Origin: Lentzea nigeriaca
GTDB taxonomy: Bacteria > Actinomycetota > Actinomycetes > Mycobacteriales > Pseudonocardiaceae
NCBI RefSeq assembly: GCF_016907955.1
Contig: NZ_JAFBCX010000002.1
Coordinates: 682,001-746,000, forward strand
Length of the DNA: 64,000 bases
Reading direction: 5' to 3'
The notes under the pieces are model-generated. The model was not told where the DNA came from. It worked only from the letters and a program-made list of their open reading frames with translations, and made no database searches. Made by a program: the position numbers and the translations under genes. Positions 27,027 to 34,701 of this stretch are shown here, piece by piece; positions within the stretch are counted from its first letter, which is position 1; every line of letters starts with the position of its first letter.

Positions 27027-27401
27027 TCACGGCACCTCGACGATCTCCTTGCCCAGCGGCACCAGCGAGACCTTCACCAACTTGAAGTTGGCGAGGCCGA
27101 GCGGGATGCCGAGGATCGTGACGCACAACGCGATGCCGGTGACGATGTGGCCGATGGCGAGCCAGAACCCGGCCACGACGATCCAGATCACGTTGCCCAG
27201 CAACGACCCGGTGCCCGCGCCCGGCTTGTCGACCACCTCGCGGCCGAAGGGCCAGAGCGCGTAGTTCGCGATCCGGAACGACGCGATGCCCCACGGGATC
27301 GTGATGATCAGGACGCAGCAGATGAGGCCGGCGACCGCGTAGCCGACGGCCATCCAGAACCCGGCGAGCACGAGCCAGATCACGTTCAGGATGAGGCGCA
27401 T
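27027..27401 (-). CDS. YccF-domain inner membrane protein
   Basis: A 124-residue protein, GGAGGT before ATG 27401. It is an internal duplication: NVIWLVLAGFWMAVGYAVAG near residue 6 and NVIWIVVAGFWLAIGHIVTG near residue 69, each followed by an ITIPWGIASF- or ILGIPLGLANF-type turn, which is the YccF (DUF307) signature. Four membrane segments are likely. Function unknown. It is in the position of Rv0870c of the mycobacterial block. Confidence 0.9.
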   Translation of the reverse strand: MRLILNVIWLVLAGFWMAVGYAVAGLICCVLIITIPWGIASFRIANYALWPFGREVVDKPGAGTGSLLGNVIWIVVAGFWLAIGHIVTGIALCVTILGIPLGLANFKLVKVSLVPLGKEIVEVP

Positions 27402-27539
27402 ACCTCCAATCTAGTGGCGTGGCAGTCAGCCTCTGTCCCTTCTCTGTCGTTCATCACGAACTGGTGGTGTGAGGTGACCTGCTGAGCGGCGATGGTCGGC
27501 TGTCGCGGTACTGGCCCATTTCGTCTCTAAGCTCACGGC

Positions 27540-28496
27540 ATGAAGTGGGGTGTGATCGCAACAGGCGGCATCGCGCAGACTGTGACCGCCGACATGCTGA
27601 AGGTCGAGGGCGTCACCGTTCTCGCGGTGTCCTCACGCGAGAGGAGCCGGGCCGAGGCGTTCGCCGAGAGGTTCGGCATCGAGCGGGCGTACGGCGACTA
27701 CCGCGACCTGCTCGCTGATCCCGACGTTGAGGTCGTCTACGTCGCGACGCCGCACGGGCAGCACCGGGAGGTCACGCTCGCCGCGCTCGACGCCGGCAAG
27801 CACGTGCTGTGCGAGAAGGCCTTCGCGCTCACGGTCGCCGACGCGGAGGAGATGGTCGCGAAGGCGAAGGAGAAGAACCTCTTCCTCATGGAAGCCATGT
27901 GGACGCGGTTCAACCCGTTGATCCGCAAGGTGCACGAGGCCGTGCGCAACGGGGAGATCGGCGAGATCCGCTCCATCCGCGCGACCTTCGGCTTCGCGCT
28001 CCCCTTCGACGCGAACCACCGGCTCTGGGCGAAGGAGGCGGGCGGTGGCTCGTTGCTCGACCTCGGCGTCTACCCGGTCGCGCTCACGCACATGCTGCTC
28101 GGGGTTCCCTCGGAGATCCGCGCGTGGGGCGGCAAGGCGCCGTCCGATGTGGACTCGGACGCGGGTCTGCTGCTCGGGTATCCCGGCGGGGCCCACGCGT
28201 TGCTGAGCTGCTCGCTCGTCGCGAACCTCGGCTGCACGGCGGACATCGTCGGCACCGAGGGGCGGATCGACCTCGCCGAGCCGATGTTCGCCGCGACGAA
28301 GGCGACGATCAACGGGGTCGAGCACACCATCGAGGACGAGGGCTACCAGCACCAGATCCGCGCGGTCGAGGAGTGCATCGCCGCGGGGCTCGTGGAAAGC
28401 CCGTTGATGACCTGGCAGAACACGGTCGAGATCATGCGTACGCTGGAGGAGGCGTTGCGGCAGATCGGCGTTTCCTACGCGGACACCGTCAAGTAG
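27540..28496 (+). CDS. Gfo/Idh/MocA-family oxidoreductase
   Basis: A 318-residue NAD(P)-dependent dehydrogenase. The N-terminal Rossmann fold starts WGVIATGGIAQ; CEKAFAL corresponds to the family's catalytic EKP motif with Pro replaced by Ala. GGGSLLDLGVYPVALTH is the conserved C-terminal-domain segment. Members oxidise sugars, inositol or trans-dihydrodiols. The 3' end overlaps the minus-strand gene remnant at 28475. Confidence 0.9.
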   Translation: MKWGVIATGGIAQTVTADMLKVEGVTVLAVSSRERSRAEAFAERFGIERAYGDYRDLLADPDVEVVYVATPHGQHREVTLAALDAGKHVLCEKAFALTVADAEEMVAKAKEKNLFLMEAMWTRFNPLIRKVHEAVRNGEIGEIRSIRATFGFALPFDANHRLWAKEAGGGSLLDLGVYPVALTHMLLGVPSEIRAWGGKAPSDVDSDAGLLLGYPGGAHALLSCSLVANLGCTADIVGTEGRIDLAEPMFAATKATINGVEHTIEDEGYQHQIRAVEECIAAGLVESPLMTWQNTVEIMRTLEEALRQIGVSYADTVK

Positions 28497-28608
28497 ATCA
28501 ACGCCGCGTTCAGCACGACCACCGCGAACGCCACGCAGCACGCGGAAACGGTGACCGAGCGCCGGTTCGTGTACGGACCCGTCAACGGCCGGCGCGCGGT
28601 CAGCCAAA
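28475..28608 (-). pseudogene. C-terminal remnant of a membrane transporter (Nramp-like)
   Basis: A minus-strand frame ends at 28475 and reads TARRPLTGPYTNRRSVTV, then a last hydrophobic helix CCVAFAVVVLNAALIYL and a stop. The pattern of a loop with NRR followed by one helix with ALN resembles the C-terminus of manganese/divalent-metal Nramp transporters. No upstream part exists, and the TetR gene ends 15 bp away. Identification rests on pattern memory only. Confidence 0.35.
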
Positions 28609-28622
28609 GGCACCACCGGTGC

Positions 28623-29165
28623 TCACGTCTCCAACGTGGCCTTGGCGACCCTGACGACCCCGTCGATCGCGCTGTCGAGGTCGCCGCTCGGCATCAACAG
28701 GTGGCTCAGCGCGAGCCGCACCGTCGTCTCCGCCGTGAACCGCACGCGCCTGCCGGGGAAGTGCGCGCTGAGGTGCCGCTCGACGACCTCGGTCGCGTGG
28801 AACAGCACGGGGTGGCCCCGAGTGGTGAGGAACGGCAACAGGTCCTCGGCGTCCTGCCCGGTCAGCACGGCCGAGACCAGCCGGTCCTTCTCGGTCTGCT
28901 CGAACGTGAAGCGGAACGCCGCTCGCATCGCCTCCCACGGGTCGGGGTCCTGGCCGAGCCGGCTGTCGATCCCGGCGAGGTACTCCTCTGTCCGATGCGC
29001 CGCGACGGCCTGGACGAGCCCCTCCTTGTTGCCGAACTCGTTGTAGACGGTCTGCCTGCTCACCCCGGCGCGGCTCGCGACCTCGATCATGCGCAGTCCG
29101 TGGAACCCGTGGGCGGCAAGCAGGTCCGCGGCCGCGTCCAGCAAGAGCTCGGTGATGTCGCTCAC
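28623..29165 (-). CDS. TetR-family transcriptional regulator
   Basis: A 180-residue protein from GTG 29165. The N-terminal HTH is ITELLLDAAADLLAAHGFHG, then VASRAGVSRQTVYNEFGNKEG; the ligand-binding domain is helical and unassigned. It is divergent from the HAD gene at 29218. The 52-bp gap contains TTTACA at 29175 and TGTACA at 29194, an imperfect inverted pair suited to an operator covering both promoters. Confidence 0.9.
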   Translation of the reverse strand: MSDITELLLDAAADLLAAHGFHGLRMIEVASRAGVSRQTVYNEFGNKEGLVQAVAAHRTEEYLAGIDSRLGQDPDPWEAMRAAFRFTFEQTEKDRLVSAVLTGQDAEDLLPFLTTRGHPVLFHATEVVERHLSAHFPGRRVRFTAETTVRLALSHLLMPSGDLDSAIDGVVRVAKATLET

Positions 29166-29217
29166 GCTGCCAGCTTTACACAGATATGGTTTTTGTACAG
29201 ACGTAGAGTGGGGTTCT
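29166..29217. promoter_or_regulatory. Shared TetR/HAD promoter region with inverted pair
   Basis: The 52 bp between the divergent starts contain TACA (29177) and TGTA (29194) as an inverted pair around an A/T-rich centre, unusual for this GC-rich window. A TetR dimer binding here would regulate both genes; this is inference. Confidence 0.35.
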
Positions 29218-29835
29218 GTGCCGTTCACAGTGGGCTTCGACCTCGACATGACCCTCATCGATCCCAGACCGGGCATGGCGGCGGTGATGAACGAAGTGGG
29301 TGCCCGCACCGGCCATCGGCTGGACGGCGAGCACTTCGCGTCGAACCTCGGCCCGCCGCTGGACATGATCTACCGCGACATGGGCGTGCCCGAGGAGGAG
29401 ATCCCGGACCTGATCACGCTCTTCCGCGCGTTGTACCCGGAGGTCGTGATCCCGGCGACGGTCGCGCTGCCCGGAGCGTCCGAAGCGCTGAAGTCCGTTC
29501 GCGAGCTCGGTGGCCAGACCATGGTCGTCACCGGCAAGTACCGCAAGAACGCCGCGCTGCACCTCGAAGCGCTGGGCTGGGAGGTCGACCACCTCTACGG
29601 CGAGCTGTGGTCGACAGGCAAGGCGGAGTCGCTCAAGCTGCACGGTGCGTCGGTCTACGTGGGTGATCACATCGGCGACATGCACGGAGCCGAGGCCGCG
29701 GGAGCGCTGGGCGTCGGTGTGGTGACGGGCCCCTGCTCACGCGCCGAACTGGCCGGGGCGGGCGCCGCGGTCGTGCTGGAGGACCTGCGGGAGTTCCCGG
29801 AGTGGCTCAGGACTTCTTCCGGCGTGCTTTCCTGA
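29218..29835 (+). CDS. HAD-family hydrolase (phosphoglycolate phosphatase-like)
   Basis: A 205-residue protein from GTG 29218; the frame is open upstream to 29089 but crosses the TetR promoter. Motif I is FDLDMTLID, motif II TMVVTGK, and motif IV SVYVGDHIGDMHGAEA. Small-molecule phosphatase activity is likely. Its last 29 bp overlap the end of the convergent small membrane protein gene. Confidence 0.87.
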   Translation: MPFTVGFDLDMTLIDPRPGMAAVMNEVGARTGHRLDGEHFASNLGPPLDMIYRDMGVPEEEIPDLITLFRALYPEVVIPATVALPGASEALKSVRELGGQTMVVTGKYRKNAALHLEALGWEVDHLYGELWSTGKAESLKLHGASVYVGDHIGDMHGAEAAGALGVGVVTGPCSRAELAGAGAAVVLEDLREFPEWLRTSSGVLS

Positions 29836-30010
29836 TCACCGCGACGATCCCGAGCGCCAGGCCGATCGCCGGCAGGTAGGTGGCGGTGACGTTCAGCCAG
29901 AGCGGCAGGTCGCTGTGGCCCGTGGCGAAGAGCACGAAGACCGCGATGATCGCCAATACGCCGACGGCGAACAGGCCGATGGCCAGCGGCAGCAGCTTCG
30001 AAGCGGTCAT
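29807..30010 (-). CDS. Small two-helix membrane protein
   Basis: A 67-residue protein from ATG 30010 with two membrane helices (LPLAIGLFAVGVLAIIAVFV and VTATYLPAIGLALGIVAVI) and a basic tail RKARRKKS. No family is recognised. The 3' end is antisense to the HAD gene. Confidence 0.65.
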   Translation of the reverse strand: MTASKLLPLAIGLFAVGVLAIIAVFVLFATGHSDLPLWLNVTATYLPAIGLALGIVAVIRKARRKKS

Positions 30011-30123
30011 GCGGGCAGCGTAGTCGCGCTAACGGAGGTGCCTTCCGCCTGGTGTTCTGGCTACTCTGGTGAGACGCGTCCTGGGTACGCCTGGGGCGCG
30101 TTCGTTGTGCTTCAAGCAAGGGA

Positions 30124-30525
30124 ATGGTGAGCGCGGTGCCGACCGGCAAGGTCAAGTGGTACGACACGGAGAAGGGCTTCGGATTCGTCACCCAGGACGG
30201 TGGCGAGGACGTCTACGTCCGCAAATCCGCGTTGCCTCCGGGCGTCACCGGTTTGAAGGCCGGCCAGCGCATCGAGTTCGGCATGGCGGAGGGCCGCCGC
30301 GGTCCGCAGGCGCTGTCCGTGCGCCTGGTCGACCCGCAGCCGTCCGTCGCCGAGGCACGGCGCCGTCCCGCCGAGGAGCTGCACGGCCTGATCGAGGACA
30401 TGATCAAGCTCCTCGAGAACAAGGTGCAGCCCGACCTGCGCCGCGGCCGTTACCCGTCCGACAAGAAGAACATGAAGCTCATCGCCGAGGTCGTCAGGGC
30501 GGTGGCGCGGGACCTCGATCCGTAA
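30124..30525 (+). CDS. Cold-shock-domain protein with C-terminal extension
   Basis: A 133-residue protein. Residues 5-70 form a cold-shock domain with RNA-binding motifs [20 protein letters not shown] and [10 protein letters not shown] helical, charged extension of about 60 residues follows, so the protein is twice the size of a standard Csp and resembles CspB of M. tuberculosis (Rv0871). GTG 30127 and GTG 30136 are alternative starts; AAGGGA lies just before. The HD-domain gene follows after 12 bp. Confidence 0.9.
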   Translation: MVSAVPTGKVKWYDTEKGFGFVTQDGGEDVYVRKSALPPGVTGLKAGQRIEFGMAEGRRGPQALSVRLVDPQPSVAEARRRPAEELHGLIEDMIKLLENKVQPDLRRGRYPSDKKNMKLIAEVVRAVARDLDP

Positions 30526-30537
30526 AAAGATCAGCGC

Positions 30538-31122
30538 ATGTCTGATGCGGACCGGATCGTCGAATTCGTCTACGAGGTCGGCCAGCTCAAACGCCTGCCC
30601 AGAGCGGGGTGGCTCTTCGCCGGGGTGTCCAACCCCGAGTCGGTGGCCGCCCATTCGTTCCGGGTGGGCGTTCTGGCGTACGCGATCGCCGTCCAGGAGG
30701 GCGCGAACCCGGACCGGGCGGCGACCCTCGGCCTCTTCCACGACGTGCCGGAGGCGCGGATCGGCGACATCCCGTACGTCGGCAAGCTCTACCTCGACGT
30801 GAAGATGCCGCCGGAGGACGTGGCCAGGGACCAGGTGAGGAACCTGCCCACGCCGCTGGCCGCGCACATCGAGCAGCTGATCGCCGAACACGAGTCGGCG
30901 AAAGGCGACGACCACACGCCCGAGGCGCGCTGTTCCCGTGACGCCGACAAGCTGGAACTCCTGCTGCAGGCGCGCGAGTACCAGGCCGCCGGCGTCACGA
31001 AGATGGAGCGCTTCATCCAGACCATGCGGGCATCGGTGGTCACCGGCACCGGCAAGGCGCTGATGGACAGCGCTCTGCGGATCGTGCCGAGCGAGTGGTG
31101 GGAAGCCTTCGGCAAACGCTAG
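30538..31122 (+). CDS. HD-domain phosphohydrolase (YfbR/HDDC2-like)
   Basis: A 194-residue protein with the metal-binding HD motifs: VAAHSFRVGVLAYAIA, LFHDVPEARIGDIPY and CSRDADKLELLLQAREY. This matches the 5'-deoxynucleotidase-type HD proteins. It is probably co-transcribed with the cold-shock gene. The dispersed palindrome at 31132 follows directly. Confidence 0.88.
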   Translation: MSDADRIVEFVYEVGQLKRLPRAGWLFAGVSNPESVAAHSFRVGVLAYAIAVQEGANPDRAATLGLFHDVPEARIGDIPYVGKLYLDVKMPPEDVARDQVRNLPTPLAAHIEQLIAEHESAKGDDHTPEARCSRDADKLELLLQAREYQAAGVTKMERFIQTMRASVVTGTGKALMDSALRIVPSEWWEAFGKR

Positions 31123-31131
31123 TCGCTTTGC

Positions 31132-31188
31132 CGTACGCGGGGCCCTTTCGTACTCCTGGAGAGTACGAAAGCTCCCCGCGTACTGTCA
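31132..31188. repeat. Dispersed palindromic element, copy 2
   Basis: The same imperfect hairpin as 13289-13344, here with slightly longer arms (GTACGCGGGGCCCTTTCGTA pairing with TACGAAAGCTCCCCGCGTAC, two mismatches). It lies between convergent genes, and its last bases include the stop codon of the DUF2771-like gene. Confidence 0.85.
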
Positions 31189-31641
31189 GCGAGCGACGTC
31201 GACGACCCAGGAGCCGCGCATGAGCGGCTGGCCGGTCTCCAGCACCGCGCCGGCCGCCTCGTGCACCTCGATGCGCAGCAGCTGGTCGTTCTGGTTCGGC
31301 ACGGCCAGCGTGTAGGAGAAGTTGTCGCCCTTGCCGAGCAACGGCGAGCTGCAGCCCTCCTGGACGCGAGCGGCGTTCTCGTACACGCACACGACCTCCC
31401 AGAGGCCGTCCGCGAGCTGCCCGTCCACCGAGATCTGCACGACCTTGCCCGGCGGCACCTTCAGCGTGCCGGGAGCGTTCTTCTCGGCGCAGTTCGAGCC
31501 CTGGATGTCGCAGTAGATCGTCGGCTCGAGCCGGATGGTCCTGCCGTTCGCGTAGAACGTGACCTCGGGGTCGTGCCCAGGCAGGGAGCATCCGGTCAGC
31601 ACGAGAGCGCTGGCGGCCATGACAGAAGCAAGTCGACGCAC
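31186..31641 (-). CDS. DUF2771-like lipoprotein
   Basis: A 151-residue protein from GTG 31641. The signal sequence ends in LTGC, so Cys18 is lipidated. Four further cysteines occur in the mature part (YCDIQGSNC, VCVY, GCSS). It resembles the DUF2771 exported proteins and Rv0875c by position. It is the last gene of a three-gene minus-strand operon after the cyclotransferase and the MFS gene. Function unknown. Confidence 0.8.
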   Translation of the reverse strand: MRRLASVMAASALVLTGCSLPGHDPEVTFYANGRTIRLEPTIYCDIQGSNCAEKNAPGTLKVPPGKVVQISVDGQLADGLWEVVCVYENAARVQEGCSSPLLGKGDNFSYTLAVPNQNDQLLRIEVHEAAGAVLETGQPLMRGSWVVDVAR

Positions 31642-31651
31642 GTCAGGCAGC

Positions 31652-33154
31652 CTACGGGGTGGCCGGAACGCGCCTGCGGACGAGCCTGTGCAACGACGTG
31701 CCGTTGCGGTAGAGCCACGTTTGGGCGAGGCCCAGCGCGAGCAGCGCGGCCAGCACCAGGAAGCCGATCCAGAACGTCGCGGGCAGCAGCACGCCCAGCG
31801 CGCCGCCGAAGACCCACGCGAGCTGCAGGATCGTCTCGGAACGGCCGAACGCCGACGCGCGCGACTCCTCCGGCAGGTCGTCCTGGATCACCGCGTCCAG
31901 GCTGATCTTGGCCAGCGAGGACGCCGTGGCGCCCAGCAGCCCGACGATCGCGGCGGTGACCAGACCCGGCAGAGCCGCGGCCACGATCGTCGCGGCGAGC
32001 GCCGTGCCGACGCACGCGAGGATCACCTCGTCCGGTTTGCCGAAGTGCTGGCGCGCACCGATCGCGTTGCCGAGGAAGCTGCCCGCACCCGCCGCGCCGG
32101 CGATCACGCCCAGCAGCAACAGTTGCTCGAACGCGTCGCCCTCGGTCTGCGCCCGCACCACGAAAGCCGCGAACAGCGTCAGGAACCCGGTCAGCATGCG
32201 GATCGAACCGTTGCCCCACAACGCGACGACGACGTGCCGGGACACGGGGTGCTTGGCGGGCCTGGACCTCAGCGTCGCGGGCACCTCGCCCTCGGTCACC
32301 TCGACCCACGACGGGATCCGCATGCACAGCCACGCGTTCACGAGGCACAGCACCGCGGTGAACCACAACGCGCCCGGCGAGCCGAAGACCTTCGCGAACC
32401 CGGCGGCGAACGCACCGAACACCGCACCGGCCGCGAGACCGAAGACGGTCATGCGCGCGTTGGTCTTCGACAGCGTGATCTCCGGCGGCAGCACGCGCGG
32501 GGTGATCGCGGACTTGAGCACCGTGAACGACTTGCTGAGCACCATGCTGCCCAACGCCGCCGGATACAGCAGCCAGTCGTCGAAGTGCAGCGCCATCACG
32601 ATCGACAGGATGATCCGGAGCACGCACGACGCGGCCAAAGCCAGCCGCCTGCCGCGCTGGATCCTGTCCAGCAACGGCCCGATCACCGGTGCGATCAACG
32701 CGAACGGCGCGACCGTGATCAGCAGGTACAGCGCGACCTTGGTCTTGGACTCCGCCGACGCCGCCGAGAAGAACAGGGTGTTCGCCAGCGCCACGGCCAT
32801 CGCGGCATCGGCGGCGTAGTTCATCATCACCGCGTAGGTGACCGATGCCATGCCGGACTTCTTGGCGCCGTCGGCGTGGGCCGCGCGCCGGAACGCCGCG
32901 ACCGCCTGCTGCGAGAGTTGCTTGCTGCGGAACCAGGCGACGCGCGTGACGGTGAGCTTCTTCGGCGGCTTCGGCGTCGGAGTGGTCTGCTGATCTTCGT
33001 TCGGCAGCGGGCGCGTGTTCTGCGGACGTTTCGGCGGAGGCTGGAAACCGTGCTCGGACGCGGGGCGAGAACGCTGCCGCGGCTGGTACTCGTCGTCCTG
33101 CCACGGGTAGCGCTTCGGAGTCGGCTGGTCACTCCACCCGCGGTCGCCCGTCAC
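31652..33154 (-). CDS. MFS transporter with long cytoplasmic N-terminus
   Basis: A 500-residue protein. The first 95 residues are polar and Pro/Gln/Arg-rich, then about twelve membrane helices follow. The MFS loop motif after helix 2 reads GPLLDRIQRGRRLAL. It corresponds to Rv0876c in the mycobacterial block. The substrate is unknown. The start lies 4 bp after the stop of the cyclotransferase gene, so they are co-transcribed. Confidence 0.87.
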   Translation of the reverse strand: MTGDRGWSDQPTPKRYPWQDDEYQPRQRSRPASEHGFQPPPKRPQNTRPLPNEDQQTTPTPKPPKKLTVTRVAWFRSKQLSQQAVAAFRRAAHADGAKKSGMASVTYAVMMNYAADAAMAVALANTLFFSAASAESKTKVALYLLITVAPFALIAPVIGPLLDRIQRGRRLALAASCVLRIILSIVMALHFDDWLLYPAALGSMVLSKSFTVLKSAITPRVLPPEITLSKTNARMTVFGLAAGAVFGAFAAGFAKVFGSPGALWFTAVLCLVNAWLCMRIPSWVEVTEGEVPATLRSRPAKHPVSRHVVVALWGNGSIRMLTGFLTLFAAFVVRAQTEGDAFEQLLLLGVIAGAAGAGSFLGNAIGARQHFGKPDEVILACVGTALAATIVAAALPGLVTAAIVGLLGATASSLAKISLDAVIQDDLPEESRASAFGRSETILQLAWVFGGALGVLLPATFWIGFLVLAALLALGLAQTWLYRNGTSLHRLVRRRVPATP

Positions 33155-33158
33155 ACCG

Positions 33159-33914
33159 TCAATCCTGCCCCATCCCGTTGAACCTCACCCGGAAGACGGT
33201 CGGCCAGTTCTTGCCTGTGACCAGGAACTCGTTGGTGCCGGGGATGTGCGCGATGCCGTTCAGCACGTCCACGTCGGGCTCGGACGGCTTGAGCGACGCG
33301 AGGTCGTAGGTGTTGATCACCTGACCGTTGGCGGGGTCGATGCGGACGATCTCGTCGGTCTTCCACACGTTCGCCCATACCTTGCCGCCGACGCATTCCA
33401 GTTCGTTCAACTGGGTCAGCGGCTTGCCGTCGCGGGTGACCTGCACGGATCCGGTCTCGTTGAACGACTTCGGGTCGCGGAAGGTCAGCTTCGCGCTGCC
33501 GTCGCTCATGATCAGGCGCTTGCCGTCGTCGCAGATGCCCCAGCCCTCGCCCTGGTAGGAGACGCGGCGGATCTCGTTCAGCGTCTTGCGGTCGCGTTCG
33601 ATGGCCACGCCGTTGCGCCAGGTGATCTGCCAGATGGTGTCGCCGACGACGGTGATGCCTTCGCCGAAGAAGTCCTGCGGAAGATCGACTTTCTTCTGCA
33701 CGTTGCCGCTCGACGGGTCGAGCGCGCGCATCGTCGACTGGCCCTCCAGACCGGTGCCCTCGTAGAGGACGCCGTCGACGAGTTCCAACCCCTGGGTGAA
33801 CGCCGACGTATCGTGAGGGATCTTCTGCAGGACTTCTACCTGCGGTTTTGCTTCCTGCTGAGTCGAGCAGGCGGCCAGAACCGCGACGATGACCAGCCAG
33901 ACGGGTGAGCGCAC
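33159..33914 (-). CDS. Glutaminyl-peptide cyclotransferase-like lipoprotein
   Basis: A 251-residue protein from GTG 33914 with a lipoprotein signal ending VLAAC (Cys16). The mature part is a five-bladed propeller of the plant-type glutamine cyclotransferase family: HDTSAFTQGLELVDGVLYEG, YEGTGLEGQSTMR, LNELECVGGKVWANVW and VLNGIAHIPGTNEFLVTGK are all family signatures. These enzymes form N-terminal pyroglutamate on exported proteins. First gene of the operon with the MFS and DUF2771-like genes; divergent from DUF3027. Confidence 0.92.
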   Translation of the reverse strand: MRSPVWLVIVAVLAACSTQQEAKPQVEVLQKIPHDTSAFTQGLELVDGVLYEGTGLEGQSTMRALDPSSGNVQKKVDLPQDFFGEGITVVGDTIWQITWRNGVAIERDRKTLNEIRRVSYQGEGWGICDDGKRLIMSDGSAKLTFRDPKSFNETGSVQVTRDGKPLTQLNELECVGGKVWANVWKTDEIVRIDPANGQVINTYDLASLKPSEPDVDVLNGIAHIPGTNEFLVTGKNWPTVFRVRFNGMGQD

Positions 33915-33972
33915 CCCACGGAGGGTGGCACGAGTTTTCGTCCCGGCGAAGACCTGCGGCACAATTCACCAC

Positions 33973-34701
33973 GTGAACGCCACGCAACTGCTTGCCGACG
34001 CCGTTGACCTCGCCCGCGCCGCCGCGCAGGAGGAAGCCGGGTTGGAACGCGTCGGTGCTCATGTCGGTGTGCTCGCCGAGGACGAGTTCTCGGTGACGCA
34101 CCTGTTCGAGGCAGAGCACGCGGGTTATCGCGGCTGGAACTGGGCCGTGACCGTCGCCTACGCGGGCGAGGGCACGCCGGTGTCGGTCAGCGAGGTCGTG
34201 CTGCTGCCCGGCCAGGACGCTCTCGTCGCGCCCGAGTGGGTCCCGTGGAGCGAGCGGGTCCGCGCCGGCGACCTCGGTGTCGGCGACCTGCTGCCGCCCC
34301 GCGAGGACGACCCCCGCCTGATCGAGGCGTACGTGCAGTCCGACGACCCCGCCGTCGAGGAGGTCGCGCTGGAGATCGGCCTCGGCCGCACGCGCGTGCT
34401 GTCCCGCGAGGGTCGCCTCGACGCTGCGGAACGGTGGTACTCCTCCGACTTCGGGCCGCGTTCGGACATGGCCCGCAGCGCCCCCGCGCACTGTGGGACG
34501 TGCGGCTTCTACACCCGCGTGGCCGGTGCGTTCGGGGCCGCGTTCGGCGTGTGCGCGAACGAGATCTCGCCCGCGGACGGCCACGTCGTGCACGTCGAGT
34601 ACGGCTGCGGCGCGCACTCCCAGGCCGAGGTCGAGATGGGCTCGATCGTCCCGGTCGCCGATCTCGTGTACGACGACGCGCAGCTGGACGTCTCGGAGTG
34701 A
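33973..34701 (+). CDS. DUF3027 protein
   Basis: A 242-residue protein from GTG 33973. It matches the actinobacterial DUF3027 family (Rv0877-like): FSVTHLFEAEHAGYRGWNWA, WVPWSERVRAGDLGVGDLLPP and a C-terminal cysteine cluster (HCGTCGFYTR, VCANEIS, YGCGAHSQ) that could bind zinc. The function is unknown. The stop overlaps the start of the GHKL ATPase gene (GTGA), so the two products are made in coupled fashion. Confidence 0.9.
   Translation: MNATQLLADAVDLARAAAQEEAGLERVGAHVGVLAEDEFSVTHLFEAEHAGYRGWNWAVTVAYAGEGTPVSVSEVVLLPGQDALVAPEWVPWSERVRAGDLGVGDLLPPREDDPRLIEAYVQSDDPAVEEVALEIGLGRTRVLSREGRLDAAERWYSSDFGPRSDMARSAPAHCGTCGFYTRVAGAFGAAFGVCANEISPADGHVVHVEYGCGAHSQAEVEMGSIVPVADLVYDDAQLDVSE

Noticed and set aside
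27633..28616. A 327-codon minus-strand frame opposite the oxidoreductase
   Set aside because: Shadow frame; only the different minus frame ending at 28475 has a membrane helix and stop suggesting a remnant.
31559..33181. A 540-codon plus-strand frame opposite the MFS gene
   Set aside because: Composition dominated by Arg/Gln/Gly/His repeats without any domain; the minus strand encodes the membrane protein.
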